Positions 29,592 to 39,163 of a DNA stretch of 64,000 nucleotides are shown here, piece by piece. Made by a program: the position numbers and the translations under genes. Each line of letters starts with the position of its first letter. Position 1 is the first letter of the stretch. Source of the DNA: Alkalithermobacter paradoxus. GTDB taxonomy: Bacteria; Bacillota; Clostridia; Peptostreptococcales; Peptostreptococcaceae. The DNA lies in contig MZGW01000003.1 of assembly GCA_002029295.1 (NCBI GenBank), forward strand, positions 186,001 to 250,000, read 5' to 3'. Below the pieces are notes generated by a model that searched no databases, was not told the DNA's origin, and was given only the letters and a program-made list of their open reading frames with translations.

Positions 29592-30568
29592 TTGCACTCC
29601 TCCTTAATCATCTTTGCAATATCCTTTGCAAAGTAAGTTATTATTATATCCGCTCCTGCTCTTTTTATCGAAAGAACACTTTCCATTATAGCCTTTTCAC
29701 TTAAAAGCCCGTTTGATATTGCAAGTTTTATCATTGAATATTCACCGCTTACATTATAAGCTGCTATAGGGGCATTTATATTGTCTTTTATTCTTCTTAT
29801 TACATCTAAATAAGATAGTGCCGGTTTTATCATTATTATATCTGCTCCCTCTTCTATATCCAGCTTAGCTTCTCTTAATGCTTCATTTATATTTGCAGGA
29901 TCCATCTGGTAAGAACTTCTATCTCCGTACTGAGGTGCTGAATGTGCTGCATCTCTAAAAGGACCATAAAAAGCTGATGCGTACTTTGCACTATATGACA
30001 TTATAGGTATGTGAGTATATCCTTCACTATCTAAAATATTTCTTATATAAGCTATCCTTCCATCCATCATATCAGATGGAGCAACCATATCAGCTCCAGA
30101 ATATGCATGACTTACAGCTATCTTTCCTAAATACTCTAAAGTTTTATCATTATCCACGTACCCATCTTCGCATATTATTCCACAATGTCCATGACTAGTG
30201 TATTGACACATACATATATCTGTTATTACATATATATCTTTGAAATTTTTCTTTATTTCTCTTATTGCCTTTTGAACTATTCCCTGATAACTGTATGCTT
30301 CTTTTCCTTTTTCATCTTTTTGATTTGGAATACCAAACAATATAACATATTTTATTCCAAGTTCTTTAATCTCTTTTACTTCCTCTATAAGCCTATCTAT
30401 AGATAAATGATAGTTTTCTGGGAGGGATGGTATCTCTCTTTTTATGTTCTCCCCTTCTACAACAAATAATGGATATACTAAATCTTCTATTTGTAATTTA
30501 GTCTCTCTAACTAACTTCCTAACCAGTGAATTTGCTCTTAATCTTCTGGGTCTTTTTATTATTTCCAA
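29588..30568 (-). CDS. hemB: Porphobilinogen synthase (ALA dehydratase)
   Basis: 326 residues; condenses two ALA to porphobilinogen. Schiff-base Lys in [21 protein letters not shown] and in [13 protein letters not shown] zinc-type cysteine site is present ([13 protein letters not shown]), so this is the Zn-dependent class. The start is TTG at 30568, 8 nt after AAGGAGG. Two bases separate it from cobA/hemD. Confidence 0.97.
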   Translation of the reverse strand: MEIIKRPRRLRANSLVRKLVRETKLQIEDLVYPLFVVEGENIKREIPSLPENYHLSIDRLIEEVKEIKELGIKYVILFGIPNQKDEKGKEAYSYQGIVQKAIREIKKNFKDIYVITDICMCQYTSHGHCGIICEDGYVDNDKTLEYLGKIAVSHAYSGADMVAPSDMMDGRIAYIRNILDSEGYTHIPIMSYSAKYASAFYGPFRDAAHSAPQYGDRSSYQMDPANINEALREAKLDIEEGADIIMIKPALSYLDVIRRIKDNINAPIAAYNVSGEYSMIKLAISNGLLSEKAIMESVLSIKRAGADIIITYFAKDIAKMIKEECK

Positions 30569-30570
30569 AG

Positions 30571-32079
30571 TTATTTCCTCCTTGAATCTTCTATTATTTG
30601 CTCTAATATTCCATCTATTGTATAATTCTTAGCTTCTCTATATATATTTAAACCAAATTCAGTTATAGTTTTAGAAGTTACAGGTCCTATAGATATTAGT
30701 TTCGTATTTTTCAATTTATCTATATTTTCTTTACCTATTATGGATATAAAGTTTTTTACAGTTGATGAGCTTGTAAATGTTATATAGTTTATGATTTTCT
30801 GGTCTAAAAGCTTTATTATTTGTTCTTTCTTACCTTCTCCTAATATTGTTTCGTATATCTTAATCTCTTTTATATTACATATCTTGCTTAAATTCTCTAT
30901 TAGATAATCCCTAGCCTCACTAGCTCTTGGAATTAATATATTGTCATTCTCATTTAATTCACCTTTTAGACTTTCTAATATATATTCTGGTATGTATTTA
31001 TTTGGAACAAAGTCAGGAACTATTCCTCTATCTCTCAATGATTTTGCAGTGGAAGGTCCTACGGCTATTATTTTGCATTTATTCATACTTCTAAAATCTT
31101 TTTGCATCTTTATCATTTTATCTAGGAATATTTGAACAGAGTTTTGGCTAGTAAATACTATATACGTATATTTCTCTATATCTTCTATTTCTCTTTCAAG
31201 CTCTTTATTATCTTTTGTTTCATTTATTTTTATTGTAGGAAACTCTATGCAGTTTCCACCAAGCTCACTTATTTTATCTACCAATGTACTGCTTTGAGAT
31301 CTTGCTCTTGTTACAACTATATTTTTACCGAATAATATTTTATTTTCGAAGAAATTTAGTTTATCTCTCAATCTAACAACCTCTCCAACAACAATCAAGC
31401 TTGGAGATTTTATATCTTCTTTTGTAGCTTTTTCTTTTATATTTCCTAAATTCCCTACAACTACCTTTTGATTATATCTAGTAGCCCAGTTTATTATAGC
31501 TACAGGAGTGTTTTTGTCTTTTCCTTCCTTAATTAAATTTTCGCATATTGACTTTAGGTTTGACATTCCCATCAAGAAGACTAACGTTCCATCTACAGAT
31601 GATAGACCCTTCCAATTCAATTCCTTTTCTTCATCCTTTAAATGTCCTGTAATAACATGAAAAGAAGATGCATAATCTCTATGAGTTATAGGAATTCCTG
31701 CATAACAAAGCCCTCCTATTGCTGATGTTATTCCGGGAACAACCTCAAAGTCTACTTCCTGTTCTAGTAAATACTCTCCTTCTTCTCCACCTCTACCAAA
31801 TACATACGGATCTCCTCCTTTAAGCCTTGTAACAACTTTTCCTTCTTTTGCTTTGCTAACTATTAGCTGATTTATCTTGTCTTGAGATAATGTATGATTG
31901 CTCGATTCTTTCCCAACATATATAAGCTCACATTTATTTTTACATTCATCTAGTAATTTATCATTTGCCAATCTATCGTATATTACTACATCTGAGTTTC
32001 TTATACACTCTAAACCCTTAACTGTTATTAATTTGTAATCTCCAGGGCCTGCTCCAACTAAATAAACTTTACCCTTCAA
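30571..32079 (-). CDS. cobA-hemD: Fused uroporphyrinogen-III methyltransferase / uroporphyrinogen-III synthase
   Basis: 502 residues in two parts. Residues 1-about 240 are Cob[22 protein letters not shown] and [18 protein letters not shown], making precorrin-2 from uroporphyrinogen III with two SAM. Residues about 250-500 are HemD ([31 protein letters not shown]), cyclising hydroxymethylbilane. This fusion is common in Clostridia and channels all uroporphyrinogen III to siroheme/B12. The start is TTG overlapping the hemC end; the ribosome site (GGAGATGAGAAG) is modest. Confidence 0.95.
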   Translation of the reverse strand: MKGKVYLVGAGPGDYKLITVKGLECIRNSDVVIYDRLANDKLLDECKNKCELIYVGKESSNHTLSQDKINQLIVSKAKEGKVVTRLKGGDPYVFGRGGEEGEYLLEQEVDFEVVPGITSAIGGLCYAGIPITHRDYASSFHVITGHLKDEEKELNWKGLSSVDGTLVFLMGMSNLKSICENLIKEGKDKNTPVAIINWATRYNQKVVVGNLGNIKEKATKEDIKSPSLIVVGEVVRLRDKLNFFENKILFGKNIVVTRARSQSSTLVDKISELGGNCIEFPTIKINETKDNKELEREIEDIEKYTYIVFTSQNSVQIFLDKMIKMQKDFRSMNKCKIIAVGPSTAKSLRDRGIVPDFVPNKYIPEYILESLKGELNENDNILIPRASEARDYLIENLSKICNIKEIKIYETILGEGKKEQIIKLLDQKIINYITFTSSSTVKNFISIIGKENIDKLKNTKLISIGPVTSKTITEFGLNIYREAKNYTIDGILEQIIEDSRRK

Positions 32080-32974
32080 AACTTCTCATCTCCTCAACTA
32101 TTATTTGAGATAACTTGTATCCTAAATTCTCACACTCATCTACATTCCCAGATATAGATTTTCTAACAATAATACTTCCATCTTCATTTCCCAAAAGACC
32201 TTCTATTACTACTTTATCTCCATTTATTTCACAAAGTGCACCTATAGGTATGTGACAACTTCCATTTACTCCCTTTAGAAAAGCTCTTTCAGCCTTAACC
32301 TGTAATCTAGTATTTTCATGGTCTATGCACTTTAGTATTTTTTCTAAATCTTCCTCATTTTCTCTTATTTGTATGCACAGTGCACCTTGTGATGGAGCAG
32401 GAATCATTATTTCTACAGGTATATAACAGCTAATTTTATCATAAAGTCCTAATCTATGCATTCCAGCTGCAGCTAAAACTATTCCGTCTAAATTTTCTTC
32501 ATCTATTTTTCTTATTCTCGTATCAACATTTCCTCTTATAGCTACTATATTAAGATCATTTCTGTATCTTAAAAGTTGATATTTTCTTCTTTTGCTTCCC
32601 GTTCCTATTTTCGCACCTTGTGGAAGATCATCTATGCTATTATATCCTTCTCTCAATATCAAAACATCTCTAGCATCTTCTCTTTTTGGAATACACGAAA
32701 ATTTAAGTCCCATAGGAACATCTGATGGCATATCTTTCATACTATGAACAGCTATATCTATTTCTTTGTTTAAAAGAGCTTCTTCTATTTCCTTAACAAA
32801 TAGCCCCTTATCTCCTATCTTTTCTAGTGCTATATTTTGTATTTTGTCACCTTTAGTTTTTATTATCTTTATCTCAAAATCTATTTCTGGATTATTTTCT
32901 TTTAGTTTGTCTACAACCCAGTTAGTTTGGCTTAAGGCAAGCTTACTTCCTCTAGATCCAACTACTATTTTCAT
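32069..32974 (-). CDS. hemC: Hydroxymethylbilane synthase (porphobilinogen deaminase)
   Basis: About 301 residues; polymerises four porphobilinogens. GSRGSKLALSQTNWV, HSMKDMPSDVP, and the dipyrromethane-cofactor Cys in GVNGSCHIPIGAL. ATGs at 32980 and 32974 both follow GAGGAG (2 and 8 nt); 32974 is preferred. It overlaps the sirC end by about 23 nt and the cobA/hemD start by 11 nt. Confidence 0.96.
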   Translation of the reverse strand: MKIVVGSRGSKLALSQTNWVVDKLKENNPEIDFEIKIIKTKGDKIQNIALEKIGDKGLFVKEIEEALLNKEIDIAVHSMKDMPSDVPMGLKFSCIPKREDARDVLILREGYNSIDDLPQGAKIGTGSKRRKYQLLRYRNDLNIVAIRGNVDTRIRKIDEENLDGIVLAAAGMHRLGLYDKISCYIPVEIMIPAPSQGALCIQIRENEEDLEKILKCIDHENTRLQVKAERAFLKGVNGSCHIPIGALCEINGDKVVIEGLLGNEDGSIIVRKSISGNVDECENLGYKLSQIIVEEMRSFEG

Positions 32975-33554
32975 ACTCATATCTCCTCATTTTTAATTCT
33001 TCTATACTTAATGACACTATTTCATTCAATATTTTCTTTTTTTTATGTTCATCACTACATTTTTGTAGAACTATTTGCCTTATATCTCCTAGAAGTTTTA
33101 TGTACTCTATGTATTCCTCTGTATACTTATATTCTAATTCTTTTATTATCTTAGATGATAAAGAAGGACTTTTTCCGCTTGTAGATGCAGATATTACAAG
33201 ATCACCTTTTTTTATAGATGACACAGATATAAAGTCTGAATTGTTTATATTGTCTACTGCACTACATAGTATCCTATTTTTCTTACAGTAAGATACTACA
33301 TCTTCATTTATACATTTTGAAGATGTAGCTGCAATTACCATAAATGAATTTCTTATATGCTCTTCATTATATCTATCTTTTATAATTTCTATTTCATCAC
33401 CTATGTTATAGATTTCTGGTATTATGGAAGGACTTATAATTTTTAGATTAGCACCGTATTCTAAAAGTTTCTTAGCTTTTCTAAATGCGATTTTCCCTCC
33501 TCCTACTATTGCAACTTCCTTGTTTTCTAAATTTATCATAATTGGATAAAACAT
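32952..33554 (-). CDS. sirC: Precorrin-2 dehydrogenase (SirC/Met8-like)
   Basis: 200 residues; NAD-dependent oxidation of precorrin-2 to sirohydrochlorin. N-terminal Rossmann motif VAIVGGGKIAFRKAKKLLEYGA, then IAATSSKCINEDVVSYCK and VISASTSGKSPSLSSKIIKELE, typical of the NAD_binding_7/sirohydrochlorin family. Length fits the dehydrogenase-only or dehydrogenase-plus-weak-chelatase type without a methylase domain, which here sits in the CobA-HemD fusion. It is 11 nt after hemA and overlaps hemC. Confidence 0.92.
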   Translation of the reverse strand: MFYPIMINLENKEVAIVGGGKIAFRKAKKLLEYGANLKIISPSIIPEIYNIGDEIEIIKDRYNEEHIRNSFMVIAATSSKCINEDVVSYCKKNRILCSAVDNINNSDFISVSSIKKGDLVISASTSGKSPSLSSKIIKELEYKYTEEYIEYIKLLGDIRQIVLQKCSDEHKKKKILNEIVSLSIEELKMRRYEYENSSWI

Positions 33555-33565
33555 ATAATCACTTC

Positions 33566-34798
33566 CTAAAAATCGAATAACTCGTCTATAACGTCTATAT
33601 ATTTCTCTATTTTTCCTTCGTTTTTTGTATTTTTCAAATTCTTTATTGGCTCTCGTATTAGCCTTTTAAGTGCTGATCCTATCATCTTTTCTATTATCTT
33701 TTTTTCTCTAGCGTCAAGATCTATTTTTCTATATATATACTCTAATGTATCTGCTTGTATTTCTTCGCACTTAGTGTTAAGTGATTGTATTATAGGGTCA
33801 GCTTTTATACTACTGATCCAGATTTCAAATTCTTCTACACTCTTATCTATCATATCTTTAGCTATTTTAGATAGCTGCTCTCTTTTTCTCTCATTTTGAT
33901 CCGATATATCTTTAAGATCATCTATATCATAAAGCTGTATATTCTCTATCGTTCCAACACTTTCTTCTACATCTCTAGGTAATGCTATATCCATTATATA
34001 TATATCTTTGTCTATTTTTTTCATTTCATCATACATTATTATAGTGTGTGGAGAAGCTGTAGCACTGATTACTACATCTACATCATGTATTATTTCATAT
34101 CTGTTTTTGTACTCTATCGGAATAACATTAGGATAATCTTTTGTTAAGTCTAATACTTTCTTGTGACTTCTATTAGTCATATATATTTCTTCAAGATTTT
34201 CCTCTAATAGATGCTTTAGTGCAAGCAAACTCATTGTACCTACACCTATTATCAAAGCTTTCTTTCCGGTTAGGTCTATTTTTTGCTTTAATAATTTGAC
34301 ACATATATAGCTTATTGATAGGGGATTTTCTGATATTTTAGTTTTATTTTTTATATTCTTAGCTACAGTTATAGCTTCTCTACAAAGCTTGTTTAGTATT
34401 TTTTTACTACAACCTAATTCCATGGAAAATAGGATAGCCTCTTTAACTTGTCCTAGTATCTGATCCTCTCCTAATACTATAGAGTCAAGTCCTGCACATA
34501 CATTGTATATATGATATATAGCTTCTCTTTCTTTTTTTACAAATAGATAGTCCTTTATACCATCAAGACTAAAAAAGTCTTCAAAGAATTCCTTTACTAT
34601 TTCTACTTTTTTATCTATATCATAACTTGCTATATATATCTCACTTCTGTTACAAGTAGATAGTATAACTAATTCCTCTATTCCATTGTCTAAAAGATAA
34701 TTGGTTCCTTCTATTTTTTTAGATTCAGTAAATGAAACCTTTTCTCTTATACTTATAGGAGCTGTATTGTGGTTTACTCCTATTACTCCTATTTTCAT
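33566..34798 (-). CDS. hemA: Glutamyl-tRNA reductase
   Basis: 410 residues; NADPH-dependent reduction of Glu-tRNA to glutamate-1-semialdehyde, first step of the C5 pathway. Active-site Cys in ILSTCNRSEIY; GVNHNTAPISIREKVSF; NADPH site ALIIGVGTMSLLALKHL; C-terminal dimerisation coiled coil. GGAGG is 6 nt before the ATG. First gene of the six-gene tetrapyrrole operon. Confidence 0.97.
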   Translation of the reverse strand: MKIGVIGVNHNTAPISIREKVSFTESKKIEGTNYLLDNGIEELVILSTCNRSEIYIASYDIDKKVEIVKEFFEDFFSLDGIKDYLFVKKEREAIYHIYNVCAGLDSIVLGEDQILGQVKEAILFSMELGCSKKILNKLCREAITVAKNIKNKTKISENPLSISYICVKLLKQKIDLTGKKALIIGVGTMSLLALKHLLEENLEEIYMTNRSHKKVLDLTKDYPNVIPIEYKNRYEIIHDVDVVISATASPHTIIMYDEMKKIDKDIYIMDIALPRDVEESVGTIENIQLYDIDDLKDISDQNERKREQLSKIAKDMIDKSVEEFEIWISSIKADPIIQSLNTKCEEIQADTLEYIYRKIDLDAREKKIIEKMIGSALKRLIREPIKNLKNTKNEGKIEKYIDVIDELFDF

Positions 34799-34896
34799 TT
34801 CATACCTCCATATTTTTATACTTAACTACTATTTTAAATCTATATATCATAAACTGATGTGATAAATATCATACCCTAAAGAATAATACTTAAAAA

Positions 34897-34922
34897 CCTA
34901 TGACATACTTATTTGTCATAGG
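34897..34922 (-). terminator. Terminator of the cobalamin operon
   Basis: Minus strand: CCTATGACA, 8-nt loop, TGTCATAGG, then TTTTTAAG. Lies just past the cbiX stop, ahead of hemA. Confidence 0.82.
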
Positions 34923-34930
34923 CTTAATAT

Positions 34931-35284
34931 CTACTGTACTCTTCTAATTATTATTTCTATAAGGTTAGGGTCGTATCCTATACTTTCTAAAAATCTTATC
35001 TTCAATCCAATATACTTTCTTTGTATCGAATCTATTTCATTTGGTATGCAGTTTCTTATATGACTTCCATTAAATAAAAACAAAGGAAATATGGTTATAT
35101 CTGTACATCCCTTTTTGTATAGTCTATGTATACAAGCTTCTAAAGACGGATCTATAAATTGAAGATATGCCCCTTCAACTAAATCATATGATACTTTTGA
35201 TTTAACTTCATCTATTATTCTTAGAAGTACTTCCTTAACCTCATTTATTTTGCTTCCATGAGCTAGTATTATCAAACCTTTCAT
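34931..35284 (-). CDS. cbiX: Short CbiX-type sirohydrochlorin cobaltochelatase
   Basis: 117 residues, the ancestral half-size (CbiX-S) chelatase that acts as a dimer. Inserts cobalt (or iron/nickel) into sirohydrochlorin. Metal ligands: His in ILAHGSK at the N-terminus and His in FNGSHIRNCIP. The frame extends to a GTG at 35296, but GGTGGAG lies 6 nt before the ATG at 35284, chosen as start. It overlaps the end of pduX by about 44 nt. With cobA, sirC and the corrinoid genes around it, cobalt insertion for B12 is the likely job; iron insertion for siroheme is also possible. Confidence 0.87.
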   Translation of the reverse strand: MKGLIILAHGSKINEVKEVLLRIIDEVKSKVSYDLVEGAYLQFIDPSLEACIHRLYKKGCTDITIFPLFLFNGSHIRNCIPNEIDSIQRKYIGLKIRFLESIGYDPNLIEIIIRRVQ

Positions 35285-36149
35285 TATAGACTCCACCTTT
35301 TACTATATCTAAAGGATATATTCTTTTGTATTTTTTATCTAAATTATTCAAAATCAATTCATCTTTAAGCTTTTTCCAGTCCATTTCTTTATCTAAAATT
35401 ATTCCAATGACAGTTCCACTATGTGCTACATTTACTCCGTATGCACCAAATTCTTTTGAAATATTCATCACTTCTTTGAGCCCTTCTTTTTGATGAATAA
35501 CTTGATTCATTATGCTACTTAAATTAGATGCTTGACCTATTAGTTTAAGGCTTTTGTTCTTGAATCCTTCTTCTAACAACTTAAATGCCTCACTAATTCC
35601 ATCTTTGTTCTTTTCTTTTATTAAGTAATAATCTCCCTTGCTTCTTAACTTGATAGTATTCAAAGTTTCATCAGGTTCTAAAACTAATACTCTCATTCCC
35701 TCTATAAATCCTAATGTCTTTATTATTTCTCCATTTAAAGGATTGAATATTGAAACTTGTTTTATTAATATAGAGTCTGTAGGTTCTATATTTGTAGCTA
35801 TCTTTGATATTTGTTGTAAAGATATATTTTTTCCTAAATAATTTAATGTAGCTTTTATTGTAGCTCCTATATCAGCAGTAGAACTTGCCATCCCTTTTCC
35901 TCTCGGAATGTTACTTTGAACTTTTAAGGATAGATTCTTTGTATATCTTATATCTATATTAAAATATTTACATACTTCTTCTATGGCTTTTCTAGACTTG
36001 TAAGGTCCTTTTGATATATTATCTTTCTTTTCTTCTATGGTAGCCTTAGAGTATAAGTTAACAGCATAAGAGGCTAAATACTCATCTTTACCTAGGATAC
36101 CTTGCACAAATTCCCCGCATGATCCAGGACATACTCCGAAATACTTCAT
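35241..36149 (-). CDS. pduX: GHMP kinase, PduX-like L-threonine kinase
   Basis: 302 residues. Phosphorylates L-threonine to L-threonine-O-3-phosphate, the precursor of the aminopropanol arm of B12. GHMP motif IPRGKGMASSTADIGATI (P-loop-like), N-terminal CPGSCGEFVQG typical of PduX, and the C-terminal NVAHSGTVIGIIL motif. AGGAGA precedes the ATG. Directly after cobD, whose substrate is its product. Confidence 0.92.
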   Translation of the reverse strand: MKYFGVCPGSCGEFVQGILGKDEYLASYAVNLYSKATIEEKKDNISKGPYKSRKAIEEVCKYFNIDIRYTKNLSLKVQSNIPRGKGMASSTADIGATIKATLNYLGKNISLQQISKIATNIEPTDSILIKQVSIFNPLNGEIIKTLGFIEGMRVLVLEPDETLNTIKLRSKGDYYLIKEKNKDGISEAFKLLEEGFKNKSLKLIGQASNLSSIMNQVIHQKEGLKEVMNISKEFGAYGVNVAHSGTVIGIILDKEMDWKKLKDELILNNLDKKYKRIYPLDIVKGGVYNERFDNTSSWKQNK

Positions 36150-36150
36150 A

Positions 36151-37224
36151 TTATTCTCCTAATACCTTTTTCAGTGCATCTAGTATTATTTCATTATTTT
36201 TTCTATCTTTTATAGCTATTCTTATATAGCTTTCATCAAGACCCTTAAAATTTGAAGCATCTCTTATCAAAATATTATTTTCTAGAAAAAGCTTTTCTTT
36301 TACATATGATGAATTATGTTTTAGAAGTTTCAATAAAATAAAATCAGTTTGAGTATTGTAAACTAATATATTATTTATTTTGCTTAGCTTATTCATCATA
36401 AAATCTATTTCTTCTTTGAAATAATTTCTAGTCATTTGTATATAATCTTTATCATTAAATATATACTTACATATATTTTCTGCAAACGTATTAACAGTCC
36501 AAGGCTCCTTAAATTTCCAAAGTGTATTTAATATTTCTTTGTTGCTAGTAACTCCATACCCAAGTCTTATTCCTGGAAGTCCAAAGAATTTAGTTATAGC
36601 TTTTATTATAAATAGATTTTTATATTCATTTATAAAACTAAGCAATGTGTATTTACTTTGATTATGAACAAACTCCATAAAAGTTTCATCTACTATCAAT
36701 AATTTATTATGCTTTTTCATAAGATCTAACACTTCAGTTATATCATCTATATTTCCTGTTGGATTATTTGGATTGCATATAAATAAAGCCTTAAACTCAT
36801 CTATTTTATTTTTTATACTGTTAATATCTAGCTTGAAATTTCGATCGAAATATAAATCCACAATTTCTATATTATTTAATTTTGCACTTCTTTCGTATTC
36901 CGAAAAGGTTGGATTTATTATAGCTAGTGGCCCATTTAAAGCCTTCATAATTAAATATATTATCTCTGTAGCACCGTTTCCTGGGATTATATATTCATAA
37001 TTTATATTTAAATAATTCCCTATATCCTTTCTCAAGCTTATATATTCTACATCTGGGTAATTTTTGCAGTTTCTTATAGAATCTAATATATACTTATCTA
37101 TATTTTTAGGAATATATGGATTTATATTTGAGCTAAAATCAATAATATTATGCTCATTTTTCCCATATTTTAAAGCCATACTTACTACATCTGCACCATG
37201 CCCTAATTTTGTTTTTTCATCCAT
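36151..37224 (-). CDS. cobD: L-threonine-O-3-phosphate decarboxylase CobD
   Basis: 357 residues, PLP fold-type I; makes (R)-1-amino-2-propanol phosphate. KLGHGADVVSMA and DFSSNINPYIP at the N-terminus, FICNPNNPTGN, VDETFMEF, and the PLP Lys in IKAITKFFGLPGIRLGYG. It is histidinol-phosphate-aminotransferase-like in fold, but context (cbiB, pduX) and the GHGAD start support CobD. AAAAGGGG lies about 10 nt before the ATG; it overlaps the S-component gene. Confidence 0.93.
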   Translation of the reverse strand: MDEKTKLGHGADVVSMALKYGKNEHNIIDFSSNINPYIPKNIDKYILDSIRNCKNYPDVEYISLRKDIGNYLNINYEYIIPGNGATEIIYLIMKALNGPLAIINPTFSEYERSAKLNNIEIVDLYFDRNFKLDINSIKNKIDEFKALFICNPNNPTGNIDDITEVLDLMKKHNKLLIVDETFMEFVHNQSKYTLLSFINEYKNLFIIKAITKFFGLPGIRLGYGVTSNKEILNTLWKFKEPWTVNTFAENICKYIFNDKDYIQMTRNYFKEEIDFMMNKLSKINNILVYNTQTDFILLKLLKHNSSYVKEKLFLENNILIRDASNFKGLDESYIRIAIKDRKNNEIILDALKKVLGE

Positions 37225-37706
37225 TTAGCTATAACCCCTTTTTGATTTGGATTTTTTAAACCTTTATCAAGTGTAACAGCTAACATTATGTTTAGGAAAG
37301 AAACTATAGTAAGAGGCATAGCAACTGCTACAAAAAATCCCATACTGTATAGTGGAGCTAGAGAAAGTGGACATAAAATTCCATTTATAATAGTTGCAAC
37401 TAACACAGCAATAGAAGTATTTACTTTTTTTCTTATGTATCCAAATAAGAACACTGCTATGAACATTTCAATAGCTATAATTGTATGAGTTAATATTCCA
37501 AGTGGAAATCCGGTGTTAAGTGCAGTAGCTAGATGTCCTAAAAATCCTATAATTCCTCCATCTAGTGGAGATAAAATTATAGCTCCAAAGTACCCTGGAA
37601 ATGAATCTAGTGACATTGAAGTTCCAGGTACCCTTATTACTATTGAAAGTATTACGCTTAATGATACTAACATTCCTATTCTCGTGATTCTTCTAGTTTT
37701 GCCCAT
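37203..37706 (-). CDS. cblT: ECF transporter S component, probable CblT-type corrinoid-precursor uptake
   Basis: About 167 residues, five to six membrane segments, ECF S-component-like (SVILSIVIRVPGTSMSLDSFPGYFGAIILSPLDGGIIGFLGHLATALNTGFPLG). Needs shared EcfA/A'/T proteins encoded elsewhere. Its place between cbiB and cobD suggests it imports a cobalamin building block; in related operons CblT is proposed to carry alpha-ribazole. The frame extends to an ATG at 37718, but the ribosome site GGAGG lies inside that extension, 6 nt before ATG 37706. Substrate is inferred from context only. Confidence 0.8.
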   Translation of the reverse strand: MGKTRRITRIGMLVSLSVILSIVIRVPGTSMSLDSFPGYFGAIILSPLDGGIIGFLGHLATALNTGFPLGILTHTIIAIEMFIAVFLFGYIRKKVNTSIAVLVATIINGILCPLSLAPLYSMGFFVAVAMPLTIVSFLNIMLAVTLDKGLKNPNQKGVIAKWMKKQN

Positions 37707-37707
37707 A

Positions 37708-38655
37708 TTAACCTCCATATCTTAACATGCTAAATATTATAATTGCTATAAATGATGTTACATACATTATTTGATTTGTAGTCAATATATCTTCTTCATT
37801 TATTTCTCTTACCTTATCTCCAATAGTTGGCTTAAATACCTTTTCTCCAAAGTAATAGTTAGTTCCACCTAACTGTATGTTTAAAGCTCCTGCAACAGCC
37901 CCTTCAGGATAAGCACAATTAGGACTTTTGTGATTTTTTCTATCTCTTATAGCTATTTTAATGCAGCTTCTGTAGTCTAATCTAAGTATAAAAGTAGCAA
38001 ATGTCATGAATATTGCAGTAAGCCTAGCAGGTATGAAATTTGCTATATCATCTATTTTTGCTGATGCAAATCCTATATCTATGTACTTTTCATTCTTATA
38101 TCCAACCATTGAATCTAGCGTGTTTATAGCTTTATATGCCATAGCAAGAGGGGCTCCCCCTATGAAAAGATAAAACATAGGTGATATTATTCCATCTACA
38201 GTATTTTCTGCAACTGTTTCAATTACAGCCCTTACAATTTCATCTTTAGATAAGTTTTTTGTATCTCTTCCTACTATGTAAGATAACTGCTTTCTAGATT
38301 TTTCAATATCTCCTTCTTTTATTACATTATATATTTTAGTAGCTTCATCTTTGAGGCACTTTGTAGCCAAGGTTGTATATATTATTAAAGAGTTAATAAT
38401 TATGTACAAATAATAATTTATTTCCTTAAGGAATTTCAATAGTAAAAACGTTATCAAATAAGTTACACCAACAACCAAGATATTAAGTATAAATCCTCCA
38501 ATCTTCAGTCCTAATCTTGTAGTAGTGCTTTTTCTTATTATTTTTTCTATAAATCTAATTAGATTACCAATATATCTTACTGGATGAGGAAATGAATACG
38601 GATCTCCAAATATTAAATCAGATAAATATCCTATATAAATTGACAATATATCCAT
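37708..38655 (-). CDS. cbiB: Adenosylcobinamide-phosphate synthase CbiB
   Basis: 315 residues, integral membrane; joins aminopropanol (phosphate) to adenosylcobyric acid. YLSDLIFGDPYSFPHPVRYIG at the N-terminus and NCAYPEGAVAGALNIQLGG near the C-terminus are CbiB hallmarks. AGGGAG precedes the ATG. First gene of cbiB-cblT-cobD-pduX-cbiX. I saw no cobalamin riboswitch in the 137 bases upstream. Confidence 0.95.
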   Translation of the reverse strand: MDILSIYIGYLSDLIFGDPYSFPHPVRYIGNLIRFIEKIIRKSTTTRLGLKIGGFILNILVVGVTYLITFLLLKFLKEINYYLYIIINSLIIYTTLATKCLKDEATKIYNVIKEGDIEKSRKQLSYIVGRDTKNLSKDEIVRAVIETVAENTVDGIISPMFYLFIGGAPLAMAYKAINTLDSMVGYKNEKYIDIGFASAKIDDIANFIPARLTAIFMTFATFILRLDYRSCIKIAIRDRKNHKSPNCAYPEGAVAGALNIQLGGTNYYFGEKVFKPTIGDKVREINEEDILTTNQIMYVTSFIAIIIFSMLRYGG

Positions 38656-38792
38656 TTTTTCTACTCCCTTGCTTAAGATATACTCAGTATACCATAAATT
38701 TAAATTAAATATATTCTCTAAAATGTAACTATTTTTATTATTGTTTAATATATATATATTGAAGATAAAAATATATTTCTAGGAGGTAAAAT

Positions 38793-39131
38793 ATGAAATA
38801 TTGTAACGATAAAAAAGCTAAAAATGATATGGAAAACATGATGCATATGTATCCTATGCTTTCACCATTCCCAATGATGCCTTGGATGATGCCTGGTATG
38901 ATGCCTGGTATGGAAGATATGGAAAACATGCCTAATATGGAATTTGCTAAGCCTATGGCTTACATGCTTTATTTATATCCTATAGAAATGAATATGGTAA
39001 ATCAATGTACTCCTATGATGTATCCTATGATGCCACACATGATGCCTCATATGATGATGCCTGGTATGATGCCTGGTATGATGCCTGGTATGATGCAAGA
39101 CAGAATGGATTATTATGATGATGAAGAATAA
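38793..39131 (+). CDS. Methionine/proline-rich small protein
   Basis: 112 residues, of which 36 are Met (32%), arranged in MMPGM, MMPHM and MMYP repeats, with an acidic tail (DYYDDEE) and only two Cys. A strong ribosome site AGGAGG lies 7 nt before the ATG, and a good terminator follows. No membrane segment or signal peptide. Unrecognised. Low-complexity Met-rich proteins of this size in spore formers are often spore-coat components or Cu(I)-binding proteins; both are guesses. The gene contains repeated ATGATGCCTGGT units. Confidence 0.72.
   Translation: MKYCNDKKAKNDMENMMHMYPMLSPFPMMPWMMPGMMPGMEDMENMPNMEFAKPMAYMLYLYPIEMNMVNQCTPMMYPMMPHMMPHMMMPGMMPGMMPGMMQDRMDYYDDEE
38885..39095 (+). repeat. 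12-bp coding repeats (ATGATGCCTGGT) in the Met-rich gene
   Basis: Two tandem units at 38885-38908 and three-plus at 39054-39095, each coding MMPG. Degenerate MMPH units lie between. Likely prone to slippage and length variation. Confidence 0.8.
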
Positions 39132-39137
39132 ATAATT

Positions 39138-39163
39138 AAAAGCAGGAGAATTTCTCCTGCTTT
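39138..39163. terminator. Bidirectional terminator
   Basis: AAAGCAGGAGA / TCTCCTGCTTT stem between the Met-rich gene and the convergent exchanger gene. Confidence 0.82.

Noticed and set aside
34799..34896. TGATA-AA-TATCA palindrome upstream of hemA as a Fur or FNR site
   Set aside because: Half-sites and spacing do not fit either consensus and such AT-rich palindromes are expected by chance here.
38656..38792. Cobalamin riboswitch ahead of cbiB
   Set aside because: The upstream region is short (137 bases) and AT-rich. I could not find a B12-box-like GCCACTG or the expected junction.
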